A DNA stretch of 10,808 bases from contig JAKJFB010000070.1 in assembly GCA_022705125.1 (NCBI GenBank), positions 1-10,808 of the forward strand, in the 5' to 3' direction. Both the position numbers and the translations under genes were made by a program. The notes below the pieces were generated by a model, which made no database searches, had not been told where the DNA came from, and worked only from the letters and a program-made list of their open reading frames with translations. This DNA comes from Pseudomonadota bacterium (lineage in GTDB: Bacteria; Pseudomonadota; Gammaproteobacteria; Pseudomonadales; UBA5518). Shown piece after piece: positions 1-6,390 of the stretch. How positions within the stretch are numbered: position 1 is the first letter of the stretch; the number at the start of each line of letters is the position of its first letter.

Positions 1-268
1 CGGCGTTTTCGGACAGGAAGCCGTAACCGGGATGGATGGCCTGGGCGCCGGTGGCGCGCGCAGCCGCGATGATGCGCTCGCCGCAGAGGTAGGACTCGCG
101 CGGCGCCGCGGCGCCGATACGCACCGCCTCGTCGGCCATGCTGACATGCAGTGCATCGCGGTCGGCATCGGAGTACACCGCCACGGTGTGGATGCCGAGG
201 CGGCGCGCGGTGCGGATCACGCGGCAGGCGATTTCACCGCGGTTGGCGATCAGGATCTTCTCGAACAT
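1..268 (-). CDS. liuD: LiuD/MccA: methylcrotonyl-CoA carboxylase biotin-carboxylase subunit, N-terminal 89 residues (partial)
   Basis: The first 89 codons of a biotin carboxylase run off the left edge. The protein begins [20 protein letters not shown], the hallmark start of the biotin carboxylase N-terminal (preATP-grasp) domain, and residues 79-88 read [10 protein letters not shown], the family signature. The subunit carboxylates biotin with ATP and bicarbonate; the beta subunit then moves the carboxyl group to 3-methylcrotonyl-CoA in leucine breakdown. Sequence alone would also fit acetyl-, propionyl- or geranyl-CoA carboxylase alpha subunits; the choice of methylcrotonyl rests on the liuA-liuB neighbours. 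The start codon is ATG at 268, with a GAGG/GGTGG purine stretch just upstream. That stretch lies in a small inverted repeat (274-286, CCCAC-ctc-GTGGG) that could pair over the ribosome site. It is 75 bp downstream of liuB in the same direction. Confidence 0.9.
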   Translation of the reverse strand, partial: MFEKILIANRGEIACRVIRTARRLGIHTVAVYSDADRDALHVSMADEAVRIGAAAPRESYLCGERIIAAARATGAQAIHPGYGFLSENA

Positions 269-285
269 TTCCACCCACCTCGTGG

Positions 286-303
286 GTCCGGCATCAGCCG
301 GAC
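286..303. repeat. REP-like palindrome, doublet 1, left copy
   Basis: GTCCGGC-ATCA-GCCGGAC is a perfect 7-bp stem with a 4-base loop, in the liuB-liuD gap. On the plus strand it is led by GTGGG, matching the GTAGG leader of its partner at 326-343 read on the minus strand. The pair is therefore an inverted doublet with centres 40 bp apart. As RNA it could form a hairpin that moderates read-through or transcript decay between liuB and liuD. Confidence 0.7.
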
Positions 304-325
304 GTCTTTTCGGAACGATTACGAT

Positions 326-343
326 GTTCGGCTGAAGCCGAAC
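326..343. repeat. REP-like palindrome, doublet 1, right copy
   Basis: GTTCGGC-TGAA-GCCGAAC is a perfect 7-bp stem abutting the liuB stop codon. The TAG stop (minus strand, 346-344) lies inside the conserved TAGG leader of the element, so the repeat supplies the end of liuB. Relative to the left copy, a C:G stem pair is replaced by T:A on both arms, a compensatory change. Confidence 0.7.
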
Positions 344-1951
344 CTACATGCGGAACACGCCGAAACGCGTGGGCTCGATCGGCGCGTTCAGCGAGGCCGA
401 AATACCCAATCCAAGCACCATGCGCGTCTCGGCGGGGTCGATCACGCCGTCGTCCCACAACCGCGCCGAGGCGAAATAAGGATGGCCCTGTTCCTCGTAG
501 CGCTCGATGATCGGGCGCTTGAAACCGGCCTCCTCCTCGGCGCTCCAGGCCTCGCCCTGGCGTTCCTTCTGGTCGCGCTTGATCTGCGCCAGCACGCCGG
601 CGGCCTGCTCTCCGCCCATCACCGAGACGCGCGCGTTGGGCCACATGAACAGCAGGCGCGGGTCGTAGGCGCGCCCGCACATGCCGTAGTTGCCGGCGCC
701 GAAGGAGCCGCCGATCAGCACGGTGAACTTGGGCACCGCCGCGCACGCGACCGCGGTCACCATCTTGGCGCCGTGCTTGGCGATGCCGCCGGTCTCGTAC
801 TGGCGCCCCACCATGAAGCCGGTGATGTTCTGCAGGAACACCAGCGGAATGCCGCGCTGCGCGCACAACTCGACGAAGTGCGCGCCCTTCTGCGCCGACT
901 CGCTGAACAGGATGCCGTTGTTGGCGACGATGCCCACCGGGTAGCCCCAGATGCGCGCGAAGCCGCAGACCAGCGTGGTGCCGTAGAGCGACTTGAACTC
1001 GTCGAATTCCGAGGCGTCCACGATGCGCGCGATCACCTCGCGCACGTCGTAGGGCTTGCGTGTGTCGCGCGGAATCACACCGTATATCTCGTCCGCGGCG
1101 TAGCGCGGCTCGCGCACGGGCGCCACATCGAGCGTGAGGTTCTTCACGCGGTTCAGGCGCGCCACGGCACGGCGTGCCAACTCCAGCGCGTGATGGTCGT
1201 TGCGCGCATAGTGGTCCGCGACCCCGGAGGTGCGGCAGTGCACGTCGGCGCCACCCAGGTCCTCGGCGCTCACGATCTCGCCGGTCGCCGCGCGCACCAG
1301 CGGCGGACCGCCGAGGAAGATCGTGCCCTGCTGGCGCACGATGATCGCCTCGTCGGCCATCGCCGGCACGTAGGCCCCGCCCGCGGTGCAGGAGCCCATC
1401 ACCACCGCGATCTGCGCGATATTGCGCGCCGACATATTGGCCTGGTTGAAGAAGATGCGCCCGAAGTGCTCGCGGTCCGGGAACACCTCGTCCTGGCGCG
1501 GCAGGTTCGCACCGCCCGAATCCACCAGGTAGATGCACGGCAGGTTGTTCTCCGCGGCGATGGTCTGCGCCCGCAGGTGCTTTTTCACGGTGAGCGGATA
1601 GTAGGTGCCGCCCTTGACGGTCGCGTCGTTGGCGACGATCACGCACTCCTGCCCGCTGACGCGCCCGATGCCGGTGACGATGCCCGCCGCCGGCACGTCC
1701 TCGTCGTAGACGCCCATCGCGGCGAGCGCGGAGAACTCGAGGAAGGGCGCGCCGGGATCGAGCAGCGCGTCGATGCGCTCGCGCGGCAACAGCTTGCCGC
1801 GGCTGGTGTGCAGCGCGCGCGCCTTCTCGCCGCCGCCGCCGCGCGCCGCGGCCAGCTTCCCGCGCAGGTCCTGCACCTGCGCCTGCATGGCCGCGCGGTT
1901 GTCGGCGAACTCCTGGCTGCGCGTGTTGAGCGCGCTCTGGATCACGTTCAT
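344..1951 (-). CDS. liuB: Methylcrotonyl-CoA carboxylase beta subunit (carboxyltransferase)
   Basis: This 535-residue protein has the usual length for the carboxyltransferase half of 3-methylcrotonyl-CoA carboxylase. It moves CO2 from carboxybiotin on LiuD to 3-methylcrotonyl-CoA, giving 3-methylglutaconyl-CoA in leucine catabolism. Visible crotonase-fold landmarks are [11 protein letters not shown] (143-153), the N-lobe glycine-rich site [13 protein letters not shown] (186-198) and the C-lobe oxyanion region [19 protein letters not shown] (414-432), followed by [16 protein letters not shown] (436-451). The [14 protein letters not shown] pattern and the position next to isovaleryl-CoA dehydrogenase favour methylcrotonyl over propionyl or acetyl specificity. 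The ATG at 1951 has an AGGGA ribosome site (1962-1958) six bases upstream. The gene starts 19 bp after the liuA stop, so the two are almost certainly co-transcribed. A 651-codon open frame on the opposite strand is a high-GC shadow. Confidence 0.96.
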   Translation of the reverse strand: MNVIQSALNTRSQEFADNRAAMQAQVQDLRGKLAAARGGGGEKARALHTSRGKLLPRERIDALLDPGAPFLEFSALAAMGVYDEDVPAAGIVTGIGRVSGQECVIVANDATVKGGTYYPLTVKKHLRAQTIAAENNLPCIYLVDSGGANLPRQDEVFPDREHFGRIFFNQANMSARNIAQIAVVMGSCTAGGAYVPAMADEAIIVRQQGTIFLGGPPLVRAATGEIVSAEDLGGADVHCRTSGVADHYARNDHHALELARRAVARLNRVKNLTLDVAPVREPRYAADEIYGVIPRDTRKPYDVREVIARIVDASEFDEFKSLYGTTLVCGFARIWGYPVGIVANNGILFSESAQKGAHFVELCAQRGIPLVFLQNITGFMVGRQYETGGIAKHGAKMVTAVACAAVPKFTVLIGGSFGAGNYGMCGRAYDPRLLFMWPNARVSVMGGEQAAGVLAQIKRDQKERQGEAWSAEEEAGFKRPIIERYEEQGHPYFASARLWDDGVIDPAETRMVLGLGISASLNAPIEPTRFGVFRM

Positions 1952-1970
1952 GACTGGTCCCTGTGCCCGC

Positions 1971-3140
1971 TCAGCGGGTTTCGTTGAACAATTCGCGCCC
2001 GATCAGCATGCGGCGTATCTCGGAGGTGCCCGCGCCGATCTCGTAGAGCTTGGCGTCACGCAGCAGCCGCCCGGTCGGGTAGTCGTTGATGTAGCCGTTG
2101 CCGCCGAGGATCTGGATCGCATCGAGCGCCGCCTTCGTCGCCGCCTCGGCCGTGTACAGGATCACCGCGGCGGCGTCCTTGCGCGCGGTCTCGTTGCGAT
2201 CACAGGCCTTCGCCACGGCATAGAGGTAGGCGCGACTGGCGTTGAGCGCGGCGTACATGTCGGCGATCTTGCCCTGGACCAGCTGGAACTCGCCGATGGA
2301 CTGGCCGAACTGCTTGCGCTCGTGCATGTAGGGAACGACCACGTCGAGACAGGCCTGCATGATCCCCACGGGGCCGCCCGAGAGCACCACGCGCTCGTAG
2401 TCCAGCCCCGACATCAGTACCGCCACGCCGCCGTTCTCGCGCCCGAGCACGTTCGCGGCCGGCACCTCGCAGTCCTCGAACACCAGCTCGCAGGTGTTGG
2501 AGCCGCGCATGCCGAGCTTGTCGAGCTTCTGCGCGCGCGAGAAGCCGGGGAAATCGCGCTCGACGATGAAGGCCGTGATACCGCGCGAGCCGGCCGCGGG
2601 ATCGGTCCTGGCGTAGATCACGTAGACGCTGGCGTCGGGCCCGTTGGTGATCCACATCTTGTTGCCGTTGAGCACGTAGCGGTCGCCGCGCTTCTCGGCG
2701 CGCAGGCGCATGCTGACCACGTCGGAACCGGCGTTCGGCTCGCTCATCGCCAGCGCGCCGACGTGCTCGCCGCTCACCAGTTGCGGCAGATAGCGGCTCT
2801 TCTGCGCCTCGCTGCCATTGCGGTGGATCTGGTTCACGCAGAGATTGGAGTGCGCGCCGTAGGAGAGCCCCACCGCCGCCGAGGCGCGGCTCACCTCTTC
2901 CATCGCGACGGCGTGCGCCAGGTAGCCCATGCCGGAGCCGCCGTACTGCTCGGCGACGGTCATGCCGAGCAGCCCGAGCTCGCCGAACTTGCGCCACAGG
3001 TCGGCGGGAAAATTGTTCTCGCGATCGATCGCCGCGGCGCGCGGCGCGATCTCGGCGGCGCAGAAGGCCGCGACGGTATCGCGCAGCATGTCGATATCCG
3101 CGCCGAGGTCGAAGTTCAACGCGGGCCAGGAAATGCTCAT
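1971..3140 (-). CDS. liuA: Isovaleryl-CoA dehydrogenase
   Basis: This 389-residue acyl-CoA dehydrogenase uses FAD to oxidise isovaleryl-CoA to 3-methylcrotonyl-CoA, passing electrons to electron-transfer flavoprotein. It shows the family signatures [13 protein letters not shown] (128-140) and [12 protein letters not shown] (366-377), the WITNG flavin-loop motif (163-167), and [18 protein letters not shown] (245-262). The glutamate at 249 in LDYER matches the catalytic base of human isovaleryl-CoA dehydrogenase (Glu254), which sits in this region rather than at the site used by medium-chain enzymes; this supports the isovaleryl assignment. The open frame continues far upstream, but ATG 3140 is chosen because it follows a strong GGAGGG site (3153-3148, seven-base gap) and overlaps the liuR stop as ATGA, implying translational coupling. 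Confidence 0.96.
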   Translation of the reverse strand: MSISWPALNFDLGADIDMLRDTVAAFCAAEIAPRAAAIDRENNFPADLWRKFGELGLLGMTVAEQYGGSGMGYLAHAVAMEEVSRASAAVGLSYGAHSNLCVNQIHRNGSEAQKSRYLPQLVSGEHVGALAMSEPNAGSDVVSMRLRAEKRGDRYVLNGNKMWITNGPDASVYVIYARTDPAAGSRGITAFIVERDFPGFSRAQKLDKLGMRGSNTCELVFEDCEVPAANVLGRENGGVAVLMSGLDYERVVLSGGPVGIMQACLDVVVPYMHERKQFGQSIGEFQLVQGKIADMYAALNASRAYLYAVAKACDRNETARKDAAAVILYTAEAATKAALDAIQILGGNGYINDYPTGRLLRDAKLYEIGAGTSEIRRMLIGRELFNETR

Positions 3141-3574
3141 CGGTTCGCCCTCCGGCGTGCGGGTCGGGTGGGTGCGGCTTCGGCGTCGGCTTCGGCTTCG
3201 GCGTCGGCTTCGGCGTCGGCGTCGACGTCGGCGAGCGAGGCAAGGCAGCCGGCCTCGACGGCATCGAGATCCGCCAGCCGCGCCTGCAGCGCCACGCGCT
3301 GCTCGCGCACGCGTTCGAGCAGGCGCCGCAACTGCTGTTCGTTGCCGTGCTCCGGATCGTACATCGCGATGATCTCGCGGCTCTCCTCGAGGCTGAGGCC
3401 GAGGCGCTTGCCGCGCACGATCAGCTTGAGACGGGTGCGGTCGGCCGCCGAGTAGACGCGCGCCTGTCCGCGGCGCGCCGGCGCCAGCAGGCCGAGCTCC
3501 TCGTAATGGCGCATGGTGCGCGCGGTGATGCCGAACTCCTGCGCGAGCTCGCGGATCGTGTAGCTCTTCTGCAT
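3137..3574 (-). CDS. liuR: LiuR: MerR-family regulator of the leucine/isovalerate operon
   Basis: This 145-residue MerR-type transcription factor opens the liu operon. Residues 5-40 form the helix-turn-helix and wing ([20 protein letters not shown] then EELGLLAP), followed by the RVYS segment and a helical dimerisation region with [19 protein letters not shown] (81-99). MerR proteins in this position (LiuR) act on branched-chain acid degradation genes, and an operator-like palindrome lies 41 bp upstream. The last 30 residues are unusual: an alternating acidic-alanine tail ([16 protein letters not shown]) encoded by a hexamer tandem repeat, then a basic end (RPARRRANR). The repeat may be unstable in copy number but keeps frame. 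ATG 3574 is supported by GGGGA upstream and by the HTH starting at residue 5. The stop overlaps the liuA start by four bases. Confidence 0.93.
   Translation of the reverse strand: MQKSYTIRELAQEFGITARTMRHYEELGLLAPARRGQARVYSAADRTRLKLIVRGKRLGLSLEESREIIAMYDPEHGNEQQLRRLLERVREQRVALQARLADLDAVEAGCLASLADVDADAEADAEAEADAEAAPTRPARRRANR
3176..3229. repeat. Hexamer tandem repeat inside the 3' end of liuR
   Basis: Nine consecutive 6-bp units read GGCTTC or GGCGTC on the plus strand (last unit GACGTC). On the coding strand they are GAAGCC/GACGCC, encoding Glu-Ala/Asp-Ala pairs. Since the unit is two codons, gain or loss of copies would lengthen or shorten the acidic tail without a frameshift. Confidence 0.9.
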
Positions 3575-3602
3575 CGCAGCGTCCCCGGATGGTGGCGCGG
3601 CA

Positions 3603-3631
3603 ACGATACCTGCCGTTTACGTTAACGTCAA
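3603..3631 (-). promoter_or_regulatory. Predicted promoter of the liuRAB(D) operon
   Basis: On the minus strand, TTGACG (3631-3626) matches five of six bases of the -35 consensus and is followed after 17 bp by TATCGT (3608-3603) as a weaker -10. Transcription would start near 3596, leaving a leader of about 22 bases before liuR. The -35 and spacer are covered by the LiuR-type palindrome. Confidence 0.5.
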
Positions 3632-3632
3632 C
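3615..3632. promoter_or_regulatory. LiuR-type operator palindrome
   Basis: GTTTACGTTAACGTCAAC is an 18-bp inverted repeat with only one mismatched pair, centred on TTAA. It resembles the TTGACGTTAACGTAA-like sites reported for LiuR in proteobacteria and sits just upstream of the MerR gene, overlapping the predicted -35. MerR regulators usually bind between -35 and -10, so autoregulation of the whole operon is the natural reading. Binding itself is inferred. Confidence 0.75.
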
Positions 3633-3657
3633 TTCGTGCGCCATCCGGGGCACGCAG

Positions 3658-3675
3658 GCCGCCATTCATGGCGAC
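3658..3675. repeat. REP-like palindrome, doublet 2, left copy
   Basis: GCCGCCA-TTCA-TGGCGAC forms a stem of seven pairs with one G:T-type mismatch at the second position. Extended, AGGCCGCCATTCATGGCGAC on the plus strand matches AGGTCGGCATTCATGCCGAC on the minus strand at 3698-3717. The two copies are thus inverted, with centres 40 bp apart. Confidence 0.65.
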
Positions 3676-3697
3676 AGGCGCGGCCGACGAACCCTCT

Positions 3698-3715
3698 GTC
3701 GGCATGAATGCCGAC
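3698..3715. repeat. REP-like palindrome, doublet 2, right copy
   Basis: GTCGGCA-TGAA-TGCCGAC is a perfect stem; on the minus strand it carries the CTAGG leader shared with the copy at 326-343. Compared with its partner at 3658, a C:G pair has become G:C on both arms, which points to selection for the hairpin. Confidence 0.7.
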
Positions 3716-3728
3716 CTAGATGGTCGTA

Positions 3729-3769
3729 ACCAGCCCATCACCGATTTCACAAAGGGAACACTGAGCCGC
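3729..3769 (-). pseudogene. Displaced copy of the last 14 codons of hda
   Basis: These 41 bp match 5695-5735, the 3' end of hda, at 36 positions and in the same orientation, offset by 1966 bp. Read on the minus strand it encodes RLSVPFVKSVMGW, against RLSVPFVKEVMGW at the end of intact Hda; differences are one silent change (Phe) and a four-base block (Lys-Glu to Lys-Ser). Similarity stops at the hda stop codon (TGA there, TTA here). It is either a gene-end fragment left by recombination or an old attachment-site scar of an element that integrated at the hda 3' end. Confidence 0.75.
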
Positions 3770-3820
3770 TGAAAGGCCGCGTGCCGCGCAGCAAGCCCCA
3801 TTCGCTCGCAAGTTGCGCCC

Positions 3821-3850
3821 GCGCAAACGCTGCAGCGGGCAGCGTTGCGC
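3821..3850. promoter_or_regulatory. Strong hairpin upstream of the P450 gene
   Basis: GCGCAAACGCTGC, loop AGCGG, then GCAGCGTTGCGC forms a 12-pair stem with a single bulged A. It lies 61 bp before the P450 start and has no T-run, so it is not a classical terminator. It could be an operator for an unknown regulator or a structured leader; function is unknown. I see no convincing promoter for the P450 gene in 3776-3911. Confidence 0.45.
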
Positions 3851-3911
3851 CGAGGCCCGCGCTGCAGCGATGATGTCCGCCATGTCAGCCCCGAAGACAG
3901 CGAGGACATCG

Positions 3912-5066
3912 ATGAGCGCTGCCCCGCCGACCGACTGGAACCCGGCGTCGCCGGAAGTGCTGAACGACCAGATCGCCGCCTACGATGCGATGCGCCGGCG
4001 CTGCGCGATCGCGCATAGCGACTACCTGTGGTGGTCGCTGTTCCGGCATGCCGATCTGATGCGCGTGCTGCACGACCCGGCGAGCTTCAGCAATGCCGCG
4101 TCGAACCATCTGTCGATTCCGAATGCGATGGACCCGCCGGAACACACGCCGTACCGGCAGATCATCGAGCGCTATTTCAGCGTCGAGCGCATGGCCGACT
4201 TCGAGCCCACGTGCCGGGCGATCGTCGATGCGTTGATCGCGGCCCTGCCGCGCGGCGAACCCTTCGAGGCGATGGCCGGCTTCGCCCAGCCGTTCGCGCT
4301 GCGCATCCAGTGCGCGTTCATGGGCTGGCCCGACCGCCTGCACGAGCCGCTGCGCCAGTGGATCGCCGACAACCATCGCGCCACGCGCGCCGGCGACCGC
4401 TCGGCAATGGCGCGGATCGCGCTCGAGTTCGACGGCTACATCAAGCAGCAACTGGTGCAGCGGCGCGATGCGGGCGCAGCAGCGGCCGACGACGTGACCA
4501 GCAGGCTGCTGGGCGAGCGCATCCACGGCCGCGCGCTGAGTGACGAGGAAATCGTCAGCATCGTGCGCAACTGGACGGTCGGCGAACTGGGTACGATCGC
4601 CGCGAGCGTCGGCATCCTGCTGCACTACCTGGCCACGCATCCGGCGCTGCAGGACGAGCTGCGCCGACGGCCTGGCGAGCTGCCGGCGGCCATCGACGAG
4701 ATCCTGCGCATCCACCCGCCGCTGATTGCCAACCGCCGCGTCACCACCTGCCCGGTCGAGATCGGTGGCCGCCGGCTCGACGCCGGCGAGCGCCTGACGC
4801 TGATCTGGGCGGCAGCCAACCGCGACGAAGCGGTGTTCGGCGACCCCGATGCCTTCGACCCCGCGCGCAACGCCGGCAACAACCTGCTGTATGGCGCCGG
4901 CGTGCATGTCTGCCCCGGGGCACCGTTGGCCCGGCTCGAACTGCGCGTGCTGATGCAAGCGCTGCTGGCGGGCACGCATGCAATCGGGCTCACCGCCGAG
5001 TCCGCCCCGCAACGCGCGAGCTTCCCGGGCAGCGGTTTTGCGGTGTTGCCACTCCGCCTGCAGTAA
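3912..5066 (+). CDS. Bacterial cytochrome P450
   Basis: This 384-residue soluble P450 fits the usual bacterial class I length; such enzymes take electrons from a ferredoxin and reductase, which are not encoded nearby. Landmarks are DPPEHTPYRQIIERYF (74-89, C-helix region with H78 and R82), the ExxR motif EILR (263-266), AANRDEAVFGDPDAFDPAR (301-319), and the heme-binding loop LYGAGVHVCPGAPLAR (326-341), with Cys334 as thiolate ligand. The usual phenylalanine of that loop is tyrosine or leucine here. The I-helix reads WTVGELGTIAAS (221-232), so the canonical (A/G)Gx(D/E)T acid-alcohol pair is not where expected. ATG 3912 is chosen over several upstream starts because GAGGA (3902-3906) lies five bases before it and the protein then begins like other P450s. 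The substrate cannot be told. The gene converges on the PAS gene with a 10-bp gap. Confidence 0.93.
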   Translation: MSAAPPTDWNPASPEVLNDQIAAYDAMRRRCAIAHSDYLWWSLFRHADLMRVLHDPASFSNAASNHLSIPNAMDPPEHTPYRQIIERYFSVERMADFEPTCRAIVDALIAALPRGEPFEAMAGFAQPFALRIQCAFMGWPDRLHEPLRQWIADNHRATRAGDRSAMARIALEFDGYIKQQLVQRRDAGAAAADDVTSRLLGERIHGRALSDEEIVSIVRNWTVGELGTIAASVGILLHYLATHPALQDELRRRPGELPAAIDEILRIHPPLIANRRVTTCPVEIGGRRLDAGERLTLIWAAANRDEAVFGDPDAFDPARNAGNNLLYGAGVHVCPGAPLARLELRVLMQALLAGTHAIGLTAESAPQRASFPGSGFAVLPLRLQ

Positions 5067-5076
5067 CAGGCGACCG

Positions 5077-5493
5077 TCAGCCCGGCGGCGCGGCGGCGCG
5101 CGCCGCCTTCTCGCGCTCGACCCGCTCGGTGACGTCGCGCGCCACCGCGACCGAACCGACGACCGCGCCCGCGCCGTCGCGCACGAGCGCGAAGCTCATC
5201 TCGACATAGAGCTTGCGCCCCGACTTGTGCAACCCGCGGGTCAGCGTCGCGTGGCCGTTCAGGCGCAGCGTGCCGCTGATCATCGCCGCGTCGAAGCCGC
5301 GCCAGTGGGCGGCGCGCAGGTGCTCGGGGATCATCAGGTCCAGCCGCTGGCCGGTGGCCTCTGCGGCGCTGAAACCGAACATTGCTGCCGCTGCGGCGTT
5401 CCAGCGTTCGATCACGCCGTCGCGGTTGGCGAAGACCACCGCCTCGGCGATGTGCTCGACGATCGCTGCGTCCAGGGATTGCGGTGCGTTCAT
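5077..5493 (-). CDS. Stand-alone PAS-domain protein
   Basis: This 138-residue protein is essentially one PAS sensor domain. It begins AIVEHIAEAVVFANRDGVIE with WNAAAAAMFGFSAAEATGQ (31-49), the typical PAS core, then IPEHLRAAHWRGF (55-67), GLHKSGRKLYVEMSFALVRD (87-106) and the PAC-like end GSVAVARDVTERVEREKA (113-130). There is no kinase, cyclase or DNA-binding domain, so any output must come through a partner. His63 falls at the place of the heme ligand in FixL-type PAS domains (LRAAH versus YRSRH), but this R-x-x-H pattern also occurs in PAS domains not known to bind heme. The ATG at 5493 follows 11 bp after the metallophosphoesterase remnant and reads the same way, so the two were probably co-transcribed. 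Confidence 0.85.
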   Translation of the reverse strand: MNAPQSLDAAIVEHIAEAVVFANRDGVIERWNAAAAAMFGFSAAEATGQRLDLMIPEHLRAAHWRGFDAAMISGTLRLNGHATLTRGLHKSGRKLYVEMSFALVRDGAGAVVGSVAVARDVTERVEREKAARAAAPPG

Positions 5494-5504
5494 GTTCAGG
5501 GCTC

Positions 5505-5685
5505 TCAATCCAGTTCGGTGTACAGATCGATGTCGAACGCCGGGTTCTCGACCACGCCGCCGGGCGCATGACCGCGCGGGGTCGACCAGAACGCGTGTCG
5601 CGCCGATGCGCTGATGGCCGCTGTGGTGCACGTGGCCGTGCAACCACGGCGCCGGCTGCCAGCGGCGCATCGGCTGCGCGTCCAC
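5505..5685 (-). pseudogene. 3' remnant of a metallophosphoesterase gene, frameshifted
   Basis: Two overlapping frames together give the C-terminal end of a calcineurin-like metallophosphoesterase. The first reads RRWQPAPWLHGHVHHSGHQR then IGATRVLVDP, with the metal-ligand motif GHVHHS; the second continues PRGHAPGGVVENPAFDIDLY to a TGA at 5507-5505. Joining them needs removal of one C from a C4 run (plus strand GGGG, 5578-5581). In intact relatives a continuous GATRV...NPRG...ENPAFD tail is typical. The N-terminal two-thirds with the other metal ligands is missing: upstream lies the hda stop codon at 5693, only 8 bp away. It is a dead fragment, truncated at the hda junction. Confidence 0.75.
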
Positions 5686-5692
5686 ACGGCCC

Positions 5693-6388
5693 TCACCAGC
5701 CCATCACTTCCTTCACGAAGGGAACACTGAGCCGCCGCCCGGCGCCCAGCGATGCGGTATCCAGACGATCCAGCACGGCGATCAGCGCCGCCATGCCGCG
5801 CGGACTGCGCTGCCAGACGAAGCGCGCCACCCCGGGCTCCAGCGTGATGCCGCGATTGTGCGCGCGCAGCACCAGCGCGGCGATCTTGCCCTCGTCATCG
5901 GGCTCGGCCAGCGCGCCGATCGCCCCGCCCTGCAGGCGCGAGCGCAGGTCCGCGAGCGCGAGCCCGGCCTGCTGCGGCGGCAGCGCCGCGGCCAGCAGCA
6001 GGCGGCAGCCGGTTTCCAGGCAGCGGTTGTAGAGATGGAACATCGCCTCTTCCCAGTCGCGTCGGCCCGCGACCGCGTCCGCGTCGTCGAGGCAGACCAG
6101 TGCGTGCGCCTCGAGGCCCGCGAGCAACTCCGCCGGTGGCGCATCCTGCAACTCGCCGAGCGGCAGGTAGACGATCGCACCCCCGCGCGCCTCGACCGCG
6201 TGGCAGGCTGCCTGCAGCAGGTGGGTGCGCCCGCTGCCGGGCGGCCCGTGCAGGAACAGGCTGCCGTGGCCGGCCGCGAGGAAATGGTGCAATGTCTCGA
6301 CCGCCGCGCGATTCTGCGCGCAGACCAGGAAGTTCGCGAACGAGGCCTCGTCGGGGAGGCGCACCGGCAACGGCAATTGCGTGGGCAT
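5693..6388 (-). CDS. hda: Hda, DnaA-related regulator of replication initiation
   Basis: This 231-residue AAA+ protein has the length and layout of Hda, which with the DNA-loaded sliding clamp stimulates ATP hydrolysis by DnaA and so prevents re-initiation. The N-terminus carries the clamp-binding peptide QLPLPV (4-9). GPPGSGRTH (48-56) is the Walker A loop, with Arg in place of Lys as in other Hda proteins; LVCLDDAD (97-104) is Walker B; RSPRGM (195-200) matches the sensor II arginine region. The end RRLSVPFVKEVMGW matches the conserved Hda tail. The frame extends upstream to 6484, but that extension is MITE sequence; ATG 6388 puts the clamp motif at its normal place. The native ribosome site has been replaced by the element, leaving only a weak AGG upstream. 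Downstream at 3729-3769 lies a displaced copy of its 3' end. Confidence 0.93.
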   Translation of the reverse strand: MPTQLPLPVRLPDEASFANFLVCAQNRAAVETLHHFLAAGHGSLFLHGPPGSGRTHLLQAACHAVEARGGAIVYLPLGELQDAPPAELLAGLEAHALVCLDDADAVAGRRDWEEAMFHLYNRCLETGCRLLLAAALPPQQAGLALADLRSRLQGGAIGALAEPDDEGKIAALVLRAHNRGITLEPGVARFVWQRSPRGMAALIAVLDRLDTASLGAGRRLSVPFVKEVMGW

Positions 6389-6390
6389 CA

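Noticed and set aside
32..1987. 651-codon open frame on the plus strand opposite liuB
   Set aside because: It is antisense to a clear carboxyltransferase gene and rich in Arg, His and Ala with no domain; a high-GC shadow.
1773..3455. 560-codon open frame on the plus strand opposite liuA and liuR
   Set aside because: Low-complexity shadow including serine/alanine runs from the hexamer repeat read backwards.
3628..3909. 93-codon minus-strand frame in the liuR-P450 gap
   Set aside because: Its readable part is the displaced hda tail and translated palindromes; no ribosome site or domain, so not a gene.
3813..3911. Upstream starts for the P450 (TTG 3813, ATG 3870, 3873, 3882)
   Set aside because: They would add non-conserved residues from the hairpin region; ATG 3912 has a clear GAGGA site.
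5092..5107. 16-bp perfect palindrome GGCGGCGC/GCGCCGCC as a terminator between the P450 and PAS genes
   Set aside because: It lies in the PAS coding end (alanine-rich codons), has no T-run, and such GC palindromes arise easily at this composition.
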